Assembly: GCF_900102335.1 (NCBI RefSeq)
Contig: NZ_FNBM01000003.1
Location: 355,005 to 419,004, forward strand
Direction: 5' to 3'
Origin: Phytopseudomonas seleniipraecipitans
GTDB taxonomy: Bacteria; Pseudomonadota; Gammaproteobacteria; Pseudomonadales; Pseudomonadaceae
Length of the DNA: 64,000 bases
Shown: positions 41,801-49,971 of the stretch, piece by piece
Layout: the number at the start of each line of letters is the position of its first letter
Numbering within the stretch: position 1 is the stretch's first letter
Notes under the pieces: model-generated
The model's database searches: none
What the model was told of the DNA's origin: nothing
The model's input: only the letters and a program-made list of their open reading frames with translations
Position numbers and translations under genes: made by a program

Positions 41801-43291
41801 ACAGGCATTGAGCAGCGCGGCGGCGCGGTCCAGCGGAATCATCGCCAAACCACCACGCACTTGCGTCAGCAGCTCCGGCACGCGGGCCAGATGCTCGTGG
41901 TTCCATTGCGAGGCGATGAACTCGATGATCGCGTCCTTGGCCTGTTCCAGGCCGGTGCGCGCTTCCTTGATCACCAGCTGGTGAATCTGCCCGACATCGG
42001 TGGTGGGCAGGTGGCTTTCTTCGCGTTTGCCACTGTCGTTCTGGCCGACCATGCCGGTCAGCGTCGCCTCGACGTAGAGCAGCGCGCCTGCGACGTCCAT
42101 CAGCACCGCATCACCCGGCTCGCGCGCACCCTGAGCCAGGGCGCGGACCACGTCGAGCTGGTCGACGATGATCTTGCGCGGCTGCGCGAAGCCGAGCACG
42201 GCGAGGGTGTCGGCGATCTGCTTGAGCGGCACCAGCAGCGCGTCCAGATCGGCGACCTGGGCACGGTCGCTGCGTACGAACAGGTCGAGGCTGTCCTTGA
42301 CCCGCACCAGCTCTTCACAGAGAGCGCCAACCACCGAACGCATCGCGTCGCGATCGGGGCCGGCGAGGCGAGCACGCTCCTCATCGACGAGGTCGTTATC
42401 CGGCAATGCCTCGTCAAGGCTGTAGCGCTCACGCAGCACCTGATTGCGCGGTGACTGCGGCGACGCCTTGGCGACATAGAACAGGAGGTTTTTGGTGAGT
42501 TCGTCCGGCGCGGGCTGGTTAAGGCCATCGGCGCCCTGCTCGGTGAGGCGCTTGAGTTCCTTGTCGACCTGGCGCAACAAAGTGCGCACGGAGGTGCCGT
42601 TGGCAACGCTGCCGTTGGACAAGCCCTCGATCATGCCGGACGCGATCTGCCACAGCGATTCCAGCGGCGAGTCGACGCAGAGGGTTTCCAGGCGTGCGAA
42701 GACTCGCGCCATGTACCCCAGGTTGGTGGGCAGATCCTGCTGACGGATAACCCCGACCAAGGCGACCTGAAGCATCTGCCGGAGCTTGCGCAGCAGCGCC
42801 GGCAATTCGGCGGTGCGCAGCTGGGTCAACGATTCGGGCGACAGTGCCGCAGCGCGAGCGGAGAGGTCCGGAGAGAACAGGCTGGTTTCCGACAGCAGCT
42901 TCTCGCCGCGCGCTGCGCGCAGGTCGTTGAGCAGCGGCAGCACCACCATCGGCAGGTCGCGACGGGCGGTCTGGATGCGATCCAGATACACCGGCAACTG
43001 CAGGATCGCCTGCATCAGCACTTCCAGCGCTTCGCCCTGGTTGGCGACGCGGCCATCGATCAGCGCCTGGGACAGGTGTTCCATTTCTTCGGCGAGCAAT
43101 GCCGCGCCGAAGAACTCGACCATCTGCAGAGTGCCGTGAACCTGATGCACATAGGTCTGGCAAAACCGCATGCGTGTCGAATCCTGCGGATTCTCGACGA
43201 ACGCCTCCAGAGCCTGCCGCGCCTGCTTCAGGGTTTCTGCGATTTCGCCCTTGACCCACTCCAGGGCGACATAGTCGTGCCGATCACCCAT
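35885..43291 (-). CDS. chpA: Giant hybrid chemosensory histidine kinase ChpA
   Basis: Central kinase of the Pil-Chp system, 2468 residues (P. aeruginosa ChpA is about the same). Phosphotransfer motifs in order: HQVHG (His49), a variant TQVRG (Thr476), HTLKG at His923 and His1080, a variant TTLGRG (Thr1222), HTLKG at His1400, His1586 and His1732. A CheA catalytic core follows (HMLRNAVDHGIES, then GRGVGMDVV), with a CheW-like domain and a C-terminal receiver with Asp2398 (LLDIEMPRMDG). An acidic, Asp/Ser-rich linker of about 300 residues lies between about 560 and 870. Start at ATG 43291 with GGAG, not the GTG at 43297. It receives signal from PilJ and phosphorylates PilG and PilH. Confidence 0.96.
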   Translation of the reverse strand: MGDRHDYVALEWVKGEIAETLKQARQALEAFVENPQDSTRMRFCQTYVHQVHGTLQMVEFFGAALLAEEMEHLSQALIDGRVANQGEALEVLMQAILQLPVYLDRIQTARRDLPMVVLPLLNDLRAARGEKLLSETSLFSPDLSARAAALSPESLTQLRTAELPALLRKLRQMLQVALVGVIRQQDLPTNLGYMARVFARLETLCVDSPLESLWQIASGMIEGLSNGSVANGTSVRTLLRQVDKELKRLTEQGADGLNQPAPDELTKNLLFYVAKASPQSPRNQVLRERYSLDEALPDNDLVDEERARLAGPDRDAMRSVVGALCEELVRVKDSLDLFVRSDRAQVADLDALLVPLKQIADTLAVLGFAQPRKIIVDQLDVVRALAQGAREPGDAVLMDVAGALLYVEATLTGMVGQNDSGKREESHLPTTDVGQIHQLVIKEARTGLEQAKDAIIEFIASQWNHEHLARVPELLTQVRGGLAMIPLDRAAALLNACNRYIQEQLLARKAVPNWQNLDTLADAITSVEYYLERLSEDHATQGDLILDVAEESLATLGYPLQEKPSILDAPAADDEPAPLDDPLHDIDVLAVPASDSTSAVDVDNGSDTQTSPADEPRFERADADLSEQPDESLPVADDHWPAHADEQPQLAAESDASPATASETSGLDEPVLDPYADANASVADDSWSLDDSDLLAEQSDVFEPLVLDDDALASAESFDLGELEALPPAEKQPSLADDGWSFDLDEQAATTAQLPDAEQPQAAEHALWSTEELKSDLDLGAVEPPANELPTLELPADDLLLDPQAFNAESDMQWDEVDLADLPEVDLPGMPEPALIEEPAAEKALSMADVMAAPVQAINPPALDVPPSLLPPPADEEPIDEDLREVFIEEAGEVLETIAEFLPRWCANTEDKDALIEVRRAFHTLKGSGRMVRALVIGELAWSIENLLNRVLDRSIQPGADVQQVIGQVVALMPELVDEFAAQTQRQRDDVDRLAADAHALAKGQSLPKHDAPAAAVAEPAGDVEAAAPMVDPHEGLDPQLLEIFRNEADTHLDTLSAFLDDCARELPQPVTDDLQRALHTLKGSAYMAGILPMAEVAAPLEKMVKEFKANLLPLELSEAEILVEAQALFRQGLAQLESDPLQPLPGIEDYLERVRQLHHKRLEHAESQRQDVPGETRDPQLISIFLAEGMDILLDAEDLLRRWREHPSERQELNALLEELTTLGRGAEMAELPQIDGLCEALLDLYGAVEEGSLAVSERFFDEAEQAHEALVSMMDQVAAGLEVSASPERVAALRALLDEALDPSKLALLSGDVPGLQAVELEEATRALEQSLHADADAADVINAAEESAAAEDEVDELVAIFLEEAVDILDSAGLALERWLAEPDNRTALSSLQRDLHTLKGGANMAGIAPIGELAHELEALYEGLVDRRYGVSPFVTDSVQQGHSLLVGMLASLQKRQQAQPADELVESIRQFRQRGGQEQPFSEAAAPTLLEPSEVIDTPPQDVSLADEPVAGEPLSEPPMAVEGSLPMQPAAIDDGRDPELVDIFLEEGFDIIDSAGTALSHWMGDVDNSLDLESLQRDLHTLKGGARMAEIREIGDLAHELEFLYEDLGNGRLRASPMLFELLQVCHDRLAEMLDAVRAQRSIPNGDELIETIRRLRANPDEQLSMPTSVPLRAVHDDAFDNEEDILDIFLEEADELLETMETAIGRWEERRDDTGAIDELLRVLHTLKGGARLAGQKHLGDLSHDLETHLTDAQTQGAPWPESLYLDVQSGFEGLQKSVDALRLHLQQQPLDERPKESEPEPEQAPVASSTSLIAASQQPAVPTEHRVLPFVQRAELAAEEAASRRAPQELVKVPADLLEGLVNLAGETSIFRGRVEQQVSDFGFTLSEMEATIDRVRDQLRRLDTETQAQILSRYQAEAERAGYEDFDPLEMDRHSQLQQLSRALFESASDLLDLKETLASRNRDAETLLLQQARVNTELQEGLMRTRMVPFDRLVPRLRRIVRQVAGELGKQVEFIVGNADGEMDRTVLERIVAPLEHMLRNAVDHGIESAATRRDAGKSEQGCIRLGLAREGGDIVLTLADDGAGINLDAVRRKAIERGLMDAGADLSEYEILQFILEAGFSTAEKVTQISGRGVGMDVVNAEVKQLGGSMSIESVAGQGTTFRIRLPFTVSVNRALMVLSGEDLYAIPLNTIEGIVRVSPYELEAYYGPDAPRFEYAGQAYELRYLGDLLNNGQHPKLVGQSLPLPVILVRSNDHTVAVQVDSLAGSREIVVKSLGPQFAAVHGISGATILGDGRVVVILDLLATIRELHAHLLHPVRPRLATDYGTAAEAEAERPTLVMVVDDSVTVRKVTTRLLERNGMNVLTAKDGVDAIAQLQERRPDIMLLDIEMPRMDGFEVANLVRHDDGLKDLPIIMITSRTGEKHRDRAISIGVNEYLGKPYQESQLLEAIGKWTKRS

Positions 43292-43305
43292 ACACACTCC
43301 GTCTC

Positions 43306-44154
43306 TTAGCCCTTGCGGGTATACGCCAGCACTCGCTCATCGGCGACCGGAAGCATGTCCGGGTGCTGCCAACCGACCACCTCGCCCACCCCGACCACCA
43401 GCAAGCCACCAGGCGCCAGGCACTCGGCCAGGCGGTTGAGGATCTCGCGGCGCCGCCAGCGGCGAAAATAAATCAGCAAGTTCTGGCAAAAAATAACGTC
43501 CATGCCGGCCATTGGCGCTTTGTCCAACTCCAGCACATTGAGCTTGGCGCAACACACTCGTGCAGCAAGTTCCGGTACGACCTTGAAGCGTCCATCCGCC
43601 TGCGCCAGGAAATAGCGCGCCCGCAGGCTGTCATCGATCTCTTGCAGGCGGCGGGCGTCATAAACCCCCTCACGCGCCTTGCTCAGGGCAATACGGCTGA
43701 CATCGGTGCCAGTGACACCAAACTGCCCGTCCGCGCCCAACACCTCGCTGGCACCAATGGCCAACGAGTAAGGTTCTTCACCACTGGAGCAACCTACGCT
43801 CCAGATCGCCAGCGATTGCTTCAGTCCTTGCTCGCTGCGGCAGGCGAGGTACGCCTGGTACACCTCGAACGAAGGCGGATGTCGGTAGAAGCGGGTTTCT
43901 TGGACGGTCAGTCGATCCAGCAGGTTTGCCCACTCCACCGCACCGCGCGGGCCATCGGTGACCTGCCGGTAGTAACTGGCGTAATCACTGATGCCCAATT
44001 CGCGCATACGGGCGGTGAGACTGGTCTGCAGGAACACGCGGCGCGGTTCGTTGATCACCATGCCGAGCCGCGACTCCAGCAGTTGCTGCCAGTCGCGGAA
44101 CTCCGTGGCGGACATTTCCACCAGCGGTTGCAAGGCCCAGACGCCTGACTGCAT
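43306..44154 (-). CDS. pilK: CheR-type methyltransferase PilK
   Basis: SAM-dependent methyltransferase, 282 residues, expected to methylate glutamates of PilJ. The N-terminal CheR helical domain (RLGMVINEPRRVFLQTSL) leads into the SAM fold with ETRFYRHPPSFE, the motif WSVGCSSGEEPYSLAI, TGTDVSRIALSKAREGVYD and FCQNLLIYF. The start at 44154 has GAGGGG 7 bases upstream; an in-frame extension to 44196 would run into the hairpin that separates it from pilJ. It sits 15 bases before chpA. Confidence 0.94.
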   Translation of the reverse strand: MQSGVWALQPLVEMSATEFRDWQQLLESRLGMVINEPRRVFLQTSLTARMRELGISDYASYYRQVTDGPRGAVEWANLLDRLTVQETRFYRHPPSFEVYQAYLACRSEQGLKQSLAIWSVGCSSGEEPYSLAIGASEVLGADGQFGVTGTDVSRIALSKAREGVYDARRLQEIDDSLRARYFLAQADGRFKVVPELAARVCCAKLNVLELDKAPMAGMDVIFCQNLLIYFRRWRRREILNRLAECLAPGGLLVVGVGEVVGWQHPDMLPVADERVLAYTRKG

Positions 44155-44180
44155 GTCGTACCCCTCGCTCGTACCGCCCT

Positions 44181-44217
44181 CTGCCGGGCCGCGCATTCAC
44201 GATGCGCGGCCCGGCAG
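44181..44217 (-). repeat. Strong hairpin between pilJ and pilK
   Basis: Perfect 16-bp GC-rich stem (44181-44196 with 44202-44217) and a 5-base loop, 4 bases after the pilJ stop. There is no T-run downstream on the coding strand, so an mRNA-stabilising or partial-attenuation role fits better than full termination. Confidence 0.8.
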
Positions 44218-44221
44218 CCGA

Positions 44222-46270
44222 TCAGGCCCGCTCGCTGTCTTGTGGCAGGGTAAAACCGGACACCGAATTACGCATTTCACTGGCCATCTTGGCCAGATTA
44301 CCAATGCTCTTGGCGGTGGCGGTGGTACCGGACGACGTCTGCGAGGTGATCTCCTGAATCACGTTCATGGTGTTGGAGATATGACCGGCGGACGATGCCT
44401 GCTGACGTGCAGCGTTAGAGATGTTCTGGATGAGCGCAGCGAGGGTCTTGGATACCTTCTCGATCTCTTCCAGTGCCACACCCGCATCCTGGGCCAGTCG
44501 AGCACCGCGTACCACTTCGGAAGTAGTCTGCTCCATGGAGATAACGGCTTCGTTGGTGTCGGTCTGAATGGTCTTTACCAGGGCCTCGATCTGCTTGGTC
44601 GCGCCCGAGGAACGTTCAGCGAGGCGTTGTACCTCGTCCGCTACCACGGCGAAGCCGCGGCCTGCGTCACCGGCCATGGAGGCCTGGATCGCGGCGTTGA
44701 GTGCGAGGATGTTGGTCTGGTCGGCGATGTCGTTGATGAGGCTTACGATGTCACCGATCTCCTGGGACGATTCACCGAGGCGTTTGATTCGCTTCGAGGT
44801 GTCCTGGATCTGCTCACGGATGTTATCCATGCCGGTGATGGTGTTGTGTACGACTTCGTTGCCCTTGTTGGCGATGGCTACGGAACGCTCCGCTACCGCC
44901 GAGGACTCCGAGGCGTTCGCCGATACCTGGTCAATCGACACGGCCATTTCGTTGACCGCGGCGGATGCCCCGGCAATTTCCTGGGCCTGATGCTCGGAAG
45001 CCTCGGCCAGATGCATGGCGGTGGCCTGGGTTTCCTGGGCCGCGCCCGCTACCTGAACGGCGGTCAGGTTGATCGTCGCAACCAGATCACGCAGCTGGTC
45101 GATGGAGTAGTTGATGGAGTCGGCGATGGCACCGGTGAAGTCCTCGGTTACCGTCGCAGCTACGGTGAGGTCACCGTCGGCGAGGTCGGCGATCTCATCG
45201 AGCAGACGCAGAATCGCAGTCTGGTTACGCTCGTTCTTCTCAGCGGTTTCGGCGAGACGGCGGTTGGTCTCACGCACCATCACCAGACCGATGATCAAAA
45301 TCGAACCCAACGCCAACGCACCCAGCACGTAACCTGCGATGACGTTCAGCGAACGACCATCGGCCATGGCTTCGAAGCCTTCGGACAGCGCGGCGGCCTT
45401 GTCGAGGAACTGTTGCGAGACGGTGAAAATGGTGTTGGCCGACTCACGAACTTGGAACAGTTCTGGCGAGGTTTCGAGGATTTCGTCCACGGAACCGGAA
45501 ACGAATTCGAACAGCTCGGAAATCTCAGCCAGGCGCTCGAGGGCTTCCTGGTCGCTGACCTTGGCGATCTCCATCGCTGCGTTGCCTTCCTGCATCGCAC
45601 TCAGCACGCGGCCGAACAGGCTGGCGTCACGGCCGAACATGTCGGCGGCCTGTACCGAGTCCTGGTCACCGGCCAGTACCTTGTTGACCGAACCAAGGAT
45701 ACGCTCGGCCAGCAGTGACTGACGTTGAGCCACCGCAACCTGACTCGCCGGCGCGCCGCTTTCCAGCAGAATGTCGACGACTTCCTCGTACTCGACCTGC
45801 AGCTGCGGAATGGTTTCCGCGAGCGTGCCGGCAACCTGATTCAGCGACAGAACTGTCTGCTCGCTGGCCAGAATGGCGTCGGCGTTCTGGCGCAACTTGT
45901 CCCAATCCTGCTGCACGACAGCCATTTGCTCCTGAACCTCAGCAGGCGCGGCGGGCAGGCCGCTCTGCGCGTTACCATCAGTCAGGTAGGCCCAACGCGT
46001 TTCGAAGCCATTACGCGCATCACGCAGCAGCGTGAAGGCTGCAGGCGTGCCGGTGGCCGCTTCGGTGGCATCCTTGGAGATACGCTGGGACAGTACCCGC
46101 AGCTCACCCGCGTGACCGATATATTCGGTGTCGAAGTTACTCTGCGTATTCATATAGGCAAAGTTGGCGAACAGCATCACGATCGACACGATCAGGACGA
46201 CGAACAGCCCCGCTACGAGTGCGCCAACGCGCGTTCCCGCCAGCACATTGTTTGAGCTTACTTTTTTCAT
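44222..46270 (-). CDS. pilJ: Methyl-accepting chemotaxis protein PilJ
   Basis: Transmembrane receptor of the Pil-Chp pathway, 682 residues, the same length as P. aeruginosa PilJ. Membrane segments at about 15-37 and 305-325 enclose a periplasmic region with duplicated PilJ-type helical modules. A HAMP-like region follows, then a long coiled-coil signalling domain with tip sequence [20 protein letters not shown] and [14 protein letters not shown]. aeruginosa PilJ senses pilin and surface contact. The start is at 46270, after a GGGGG tract. Confidence 0.95.
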   Translation of the reverse strand: MKKVSSNNVLAGTRVGALVAGLFVVLIVSIVMLFANFAYMNTQSNFDTEYIGHAGELRVLSQRISKDATEAATGTPAAFTLLRDARNGFETRWAYLTDGNAQSGLPAAPAEVQEQMAVVQQDWDKLRQNADAILASEQTVLSLNQVAGTLAETIPQLQVEYEEVVDILLESGAPASQVAVAQRQSLLAERILGSVNKVLAGDQDSVQAADMFGRDASLFGRVLSAMQEGNAAMEIAKVSDQEALERLAEISELFEFVSGSVDEILETSPELFQVRESANTIFTVSQQFLDKAAALSEGFEAMADGRSLNVIAGYVLGALALGSILIIGLVMVRETNRRLAETAEKNERNQTAILRLLDEIADLADGDLTVAATVTEDFTGAIADSINYSIDQLRDLVATINLTAVQVAGAAQETQATAMHLAEASEHQAQEIAGASAAVNEMAVSIDQVSANASESSAVAERSVAIANKGNEVVHNTITGMDNIREQIQDTSKRIKRLGESSQEIGDIVSLINDIADQTNILALNAAIQASMAGDAGRGFAVVADEVQRLAERSSGATKQIEALVKTIQTDTNEAVISMEQTTSEVVRGARLAQDAGVALEEIEKVSKTLAALIQNISNAARQQASSAGHISNTMNVIQEITSQTSSGTTATAKSIGNLAKMASEMRNSVSGFTLPQDSERA

Positions 46271-46355
46271 TATCTGGCCCCCGCCTGGACCCTACCGCAC
46301 TTCGAATTCCATCTAACGTCAGAAGGCCGGCTACGCCGCCTCCACCGAAAAGCTC

Positions 46356-46892
46356 TCAATACGCAACGTCGATAAACCCCGGCGCCTGTGCCAGCGCGTG
46401 AGGGCTGAACACCAGCCAGGCCTGCTCGCGCTGGAACACACCCTGGATAAAGGGTTGGATGGACGCCTCGAGCGGTGGCAGCTGCTCGGTGAAGGTGTCC
46501 ACTGCAAAATGCTGCATGCCGAACACTTCGTCGACCGTGAGGCCGGCAAAGACGTCCTGATGATCAACGACCAGCACCCGCCGCTGCTTGCGCAGCGGTG
46601 ACAGCTCGCCGCCGAAAAAACCGCACAAGTCCATCACCGGCAGCAGCCGCCCACGCACGTTGGCCACACCCTTGACCCAGCTTTTCACCCCGGGTAGCAG
46701 GGTATGCCGCGGTTCGTGCAGCACTTCACCGACCTCTCCCATCGGTGCGACGAACAAGCGTTCGCCCATGCGAAAACCAATACCGCTCCAGGTCTGTACC
46801 GCTACCTGCTGCGATGGCAAGCCAGCCGCCAGCACACGGCAACGCTGCTCGATACCGAGAAGAATCTGAAAAGGGGTGCGTGTCTCTGACAT
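46356..46892 (-). CDS. pilI: CheW-like adaptor PilI
   Basis: CheW protein of 178 residues coupling PilJ to ChpA. Seen: TPFQILLGIEQRC, VAPMGEVGEVLHEP, the conserved core WVKGVANVRGRLLPVMDLCGFFGG and LVVDHQDVFAGLTVDEVFGMQHF. Same length as the P. aeruginosa protein. Lies between pilH and pilJ in the leftward operon with 42- and 85-base gaps. Confidence 0.94.
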   Translation of the reverse strand: MSETRTPFQILLGIEQRCRVLAAGLPSQQVAVQTWSGIGFRMGERLFVAPMGEVGEVLHEPRHTLLPGVKSWVKGVANVRGRLLPVMDLCGFFGGELSPLRKQRRVLVVDHQDVFAGLTVDEVFGMQHFAVDTFTEQLPPLEASIQPFIQGVFQREQAWLVFSPHALAQAPGFIDVAY

Positions 46893-46934
46893 GCCTGCCG
46901 TGACCTTCTTCTTATGCCGCGCCGTTAACCGGCC

Positions 46935-47300
46935 TCAGCCGGCCAGTACCGCATTCAGGGTTTTCAGCAAGGTTGCTTCGTCCACCGGCTTGGTCAGGTA
47001 ATCCTTGGCGCCTTGGCGCTTGCCCCAGACCTTGTCGGTTTCCTGGTCCTTGGTGGTGATGATGATCACCGGAATGTGGCTGGTCTCGGCATCCTTGGTC
47101 AGTTGCCGTGTCGCCTGGAAGCCGTTGAGGCCAGGCATGACGATATCCATCAATACGGCATCGGGCTTTTCCTGACGGGCCAGAGCCACGCCATCAGCGC
47201 CGTTTTCCGCCTTGAGTACCTGATGGCCGTGCTTTTCCAGCATGGCGGTCAGCTTGTACATTTCGGTGGGTGAGTCATCAACAATCAGAATTCGAGCCAT
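46935..47300 (-). CDS. pilH: Response regulator PilH
   Basis: Single-domain CheY-like regulator, 121 residues, with phospho-Asp52 (VLMDIVMPGLNG), acidic pocket DD8-9, Thr (IIITTKDQ) and Lys (YLTKPVDE). In P. aeruginosa PilH acts in control of pilus retraction and reversal, possibly as a phosphate sink. Good GGGGAA before the start. A small CCGGC-CTCA-GCCGG hairpin overlaps its stop codon. Confidence 0.95.
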   Translation of the reverse strand: MARILIVDDSPTEMYKLTAMLEKHGHQVLKAENGADGVALARQEKPDAVLMDIVMPGLNGFQATRQLTKDAETSHIPVIIITTKDQETDKVWGKRQGAKDYLTKPVDEATLLKTLNAVLAG

Positions 47301-47348
47301 GGTGTTTCCCCATACATAAGAAGCAGCGTGTGCAGTGTCAGCCGGACG

Positions 47349-47756
47349 TCAGGATGCGTGTTCGACCGGAGTGAATTCCGGCACGTGAGCCTTGATCGCG
47401 CCGAGCAGCTCTTCCTTGCTGAAGGGTTTGGTCAGGTATTGATCAGAACCGACGATGCGCCCCTTGGCCTTGTCGAACAGGCCGTCCTTGGACGACAGCA
47501 TGATCACTGGCGTGGACTTGAAGGCGCTGTTGTTCTTGATCAGGGCGCAGGTCTGATAGCCATCGAGCCGCGGCATCATGATGTCGACGAAAATGATGTT
47601 CGGCCGGGTATCGGCAATCTTCGCCAGGGCGTCGAAACCGTCTACCGCGGTGATCACCTCGCAGCCCACTTTTTTCAGCAGGGTTTCTGCTGTACGACGA
47701 ATCGTTTTCGAATCGTCGATCACCATCACCCTCAAGCCTTCGGAATGCTGTTCCAT
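47349..47756 (-). CDS. pilG: Response regulator PilG
   Basis: CheY-like regulator of 135 residues that promotes pilus extension and cAMP signalling in P. aeruginosa. Phospho-Asp58 lies in FVDIMMPRLDGYQ, with DD14-15 and YLTKPFSKEELL. It is the first gene of the leftward pilGHIJK-chpABC cluster. The frame extends to 47921, but the ATG at 47756 (MEQHSEGLRVMVIDDS) fits the family exactly. Divergent from gshB. Confidence 0.95.
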   Translation of the reverse strand: MEQHSEGLRVMVIDDSKTIRRTAETLLKKVGCEVITAVDGFDALAKIADTRPNIIFVDIMMPRLDGYQTCALIKNNSAFKSTPVIMLSSKDGLFDKAKGRIVGSDQYLTKPFSKEELLGAIKAHVPEFTPVEHAS

Positions 47757-47835
47757 GTCTGCCCTGCCACCACTTCGGTGAGTCGTTGTGTTACGCCATA
47801 TCCAGTGTGCCGCAAGCCCTGAAAACAAAGGGCCC

Positions 47836-47856
47836 GGCCCATCGCTGGGCCTTTTT
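47836..47856 (+). terminator. Intrinsic-terminator-like hairpin upstream of gshB
   Basis: GGCCCA-TCGC-TGGGCC immediately followed by TTTTT on the plus strand, in the divergent pilG/gshB gap, 127 bases before gshB. Nothing coding lies upstream on this strand, so it could attenuate gshB, end a small RNA, or stop antisense transcription. Confidence 0.65.
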
Positions 47857-47983
47857 AGCACACTCTCCACATGCAAGCCATCAGCCCGGTTTCCCTTGAC
47901 CACCAGCCCCGTCAGCGCCAACCTTGGCGCCCAACCCCGCTACCTTTGCGGCTGCTTCTGCCGCCCTTCACGGAGATACCTCA

Positions 47984-48946
47984 ATGAGCGTTCGGCTCGG
48001 CATCGTCATGGATCCCATCGCGCAGATCGCCTACAAGAAGGACAGCTCGCTGGCCATGCTGCTGGCTGCCCAGGCCCGCGGCTGGAGCCTCTTCTATATG
48101 GAGCAGAAGGATCTCTATCAAGCCGCTGGTGTTGCCCGGGGTCGCACTCGCGCCCTTCAGGTATTTGCCGATCCGCAGCGCTGGTTCGAGCTCGGCGACG
48201 AGCAGGACCTGCCACTGGCCGAACTGGATGTGATCCTGATGCGCAAGGATCCGCCCTTCGATACCGAATTCATCTATTCCACCTACCTGCTCGAGCAGGC
48301 CGAAGAAGCCGGCACGCTGGTGGTCAACCGACCGCAGAGCCTGCGCGACTGCAACGAGAAGCTCTTCGCTACCCGATTTCCGACGCTCACGCCGGAAACG
48401 ATTGTCAGCCGAAGACCCGATATTCTGCGCGATTTCGCACGACAGCACCGTGACATCATTCTCAAACCCCTCGATGGTATGGGTGGATCGATGATTTTTC
48501 GGCACCGCGAAGGCGATCCCAATCTGTCGGTGATTCTCGAGGCGCTGACCGCTCACGGCAGCCAGCAGATCATGGCGCAGGTCTACCTGCCGGCCATCCT
48601 CGACGGTGACAAGCGCATCCTGATGATCGACGGCGAGCCGGTGCCGTACTGCCTGGCGCGGATTCCGGCCAGCGGCGAAACCCGTGGCAACCTGGCGGCG
48701 GGCGGTCGGGGCGAGGCGCGCCCACTGACTGATCGTGACCGCGAGATTGCTGCAGCGGTTGGCCCCAGCCTGCGCGAGCGCGGCCTGCTGTTCGTCGGTT
48801 TGGACGTGATCGGCGACCGCCTGACCGAGATCAATGTCACCAGCCCGACCTGCATTCGCGAGATCGATGCGGCCTTCGACACACGCATCGGCGAACAGCT
48901 GATGGACAAGATTGCCGAAAAGCTCAGTGCGCGGACTGCTTCATAG
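47984..48946 (+). CDS. gshB: Glutathione synthetase
   Basis: ATP-grasp ligase of 320 residues that joins glycine to gamma-glutamylcysteine. Motifs: LGIVMDPIAQIAYKKDSSLA, MRKDPPFDTEFIYSTYLLE, LKPLDGMGGSMIF, EGDPNLSVI and ETRGNLAAGGRGEARPL, then EINVTSPTCIREID. The start at 47984 has GGAG 9 bases upstream; the frame from 47924 is an extension without support. Leads into tonB after 56 bases. Confidence 0.96.
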   Translation: MSVRLGIVMDPIAQIAYKKDSSLAMLLAAQARGWSLFYMEQKDLYQAAGVARGRTRALQVFADPQRWFELGDEQDLPLAELDVILMRKDPPFDTEFIYSTYLLEQAEEAGTLVVNRPQSLRDCNEKLFATRFPTLTPETIVSRRPDILRDFARQHRDIILKPLDGMGGSMIFRHREGDPNLSVILEALTAHGSQQIMAQVYLPAILDGDKRILMIDGEPVPYCLARIPASGETRGNLAAGGRGEARPLTDRDREIAAAVGPSLRERGLLFVGLDVIGDRLTEINVTSPTCIREIDAAFDTRIGEQLMDKIAEKLSARTAS

Positions 48947-49002
48947 ACTTTTTTTGGACGCCTCGGCAGACTGCGCGGCAATCCTGAACCGACAGAATCG
49001 CG

Positions 49003-49902
49003 ATGAACGCAGCTGCCACCTCACCCGATAACATCGCCTCCGGCGTCCGCCCGGCGGATCGCCTGGGGTTTACACTGTTTCTCGCCGCGGTGCTGCATGC
49101 CGCGCTGATCCTTGGCCTGGGCTTCACCTTCACTGAGCCTGGGCAGATCAGCAAGACCCTGGAAATCACCCTGTCCACCTTCAAGAGCGATGAAAAGCCC
49201 AAGGAGGCGGACTTCCTCGCCCAGGACAATCAGCAGGGCAGCGGGACGCTGGACAAGAAGGCCGCGCCGACCACCAATGAACAGGCGCCCTTTCAGGACA
49301 CCGAAGTTCGCAAGGTCACGCCCGCGGCGGCTCCGCCGCCGCCGCCCGCAGTCAAGCCCCAAGCACCCAAGGCTGCGGTTACCACCAAAGCGCCCCAGGC
49401 CCAGAAGGCACCCGCCAAACGCGAGGAAACCAAGCCGACGCCGCCGGCCCCGACAGCGCCGTCATTCGACAGCGCGCAACTGTCCGCCGAGATCGCCAGC
49501 CTGGAGGCAGAGCTGGCCAATGAGGTGCAGCAGTACGCCAAACGCCCAAAGATTCACCGCCTGAATGCCGCCTCGACCATGCGCGACAAGGGCGCCTGGT
49601 ATAAAGACGAGTGGCGCAAGAAGGTCGAGCGTGTCGGCAACCTCAATTATCCGGACGATGCACGCCGCCAGCAGATTCACGGCAGCCTGAGGCTGCTGGT
49701 ATCGATCAACCGAGATGGCAGCCTGTACGAAGTGCAGGTGCTGGAATCGTCCGGCCATCAGGTACTCGACCAGGCAGCCATGCGCATCGTTCGCCTCGCC
49801 GCGCCGTATGCACCCTTCACCGGTGACCTGGCCGATATCGACCGCCTGGAAATCATCCGCACCTGGCGCTTCGAGCGCGGTGACCGCCTGTCGAGCAACT
49901 GA
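49003..49902 (+). CDS. tonB: TonB-family energy transducer (TonB3-type)
   Basis: Inner-membrane anchored energy transducer, 299 residues. One N-terminal helix (about 22-44) contains the conserved His. A Pro/Ala/Lys-rich periplasmic spacer (about 105-155) is followed by a short coiled region and a C-terminal TonB domain (about 210-290, YPDDARRQQIHGSLRLLV and RIVRLAAPYAPF). The location between gshB and algH matches PA0406 (TonB3), which was linked to twitching motility and pilus assembly in P. aeruginosa, in keeping with the pil-chp cluster beside it. ExbB and ExbD are not adjacent. Confidence 0.9.
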   Translation: MNAAATSPDNIASGVRPADRLGFTLFLAAVLHAALILGLGFTFTEPGQISKTLEITLSTFKSDEKPKEADFLAQDNQQGSGTLDKKAAPTTNEQAPFQDTEVRKVTPAAAPPPPPAVKPQAPKAAVTTKAPQAQKAPAKREETKPTPPAPTAPSFDSAQLSAEIASLEAELANEVQQYAKRPKIHRLNAASTMRDKGAWYKDEWRKKVERVGNLNYPDDARRQQIHGSLRLLVSINRDGSLYEVQVLESSGHQVLDQAAMRIVRLAAPYAPFTGDLADIDRLEIIRTWRFERGDRLSSN

Positions 49903-49971
49903 CCCGTCAGCGCGGGCGCACGGCCTACTTTTGGCTATGCGCCCCTGGCTGCAGGCTTTAAGCTAGCGCCC

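Noticed and set aside
40136..42454. 772-codon open frame on the plus strand
   Set aside because: It lies entirely antisense to chpA; long antisense frames are expected in GC-rich DNA, and the protein has no recognisable domain.
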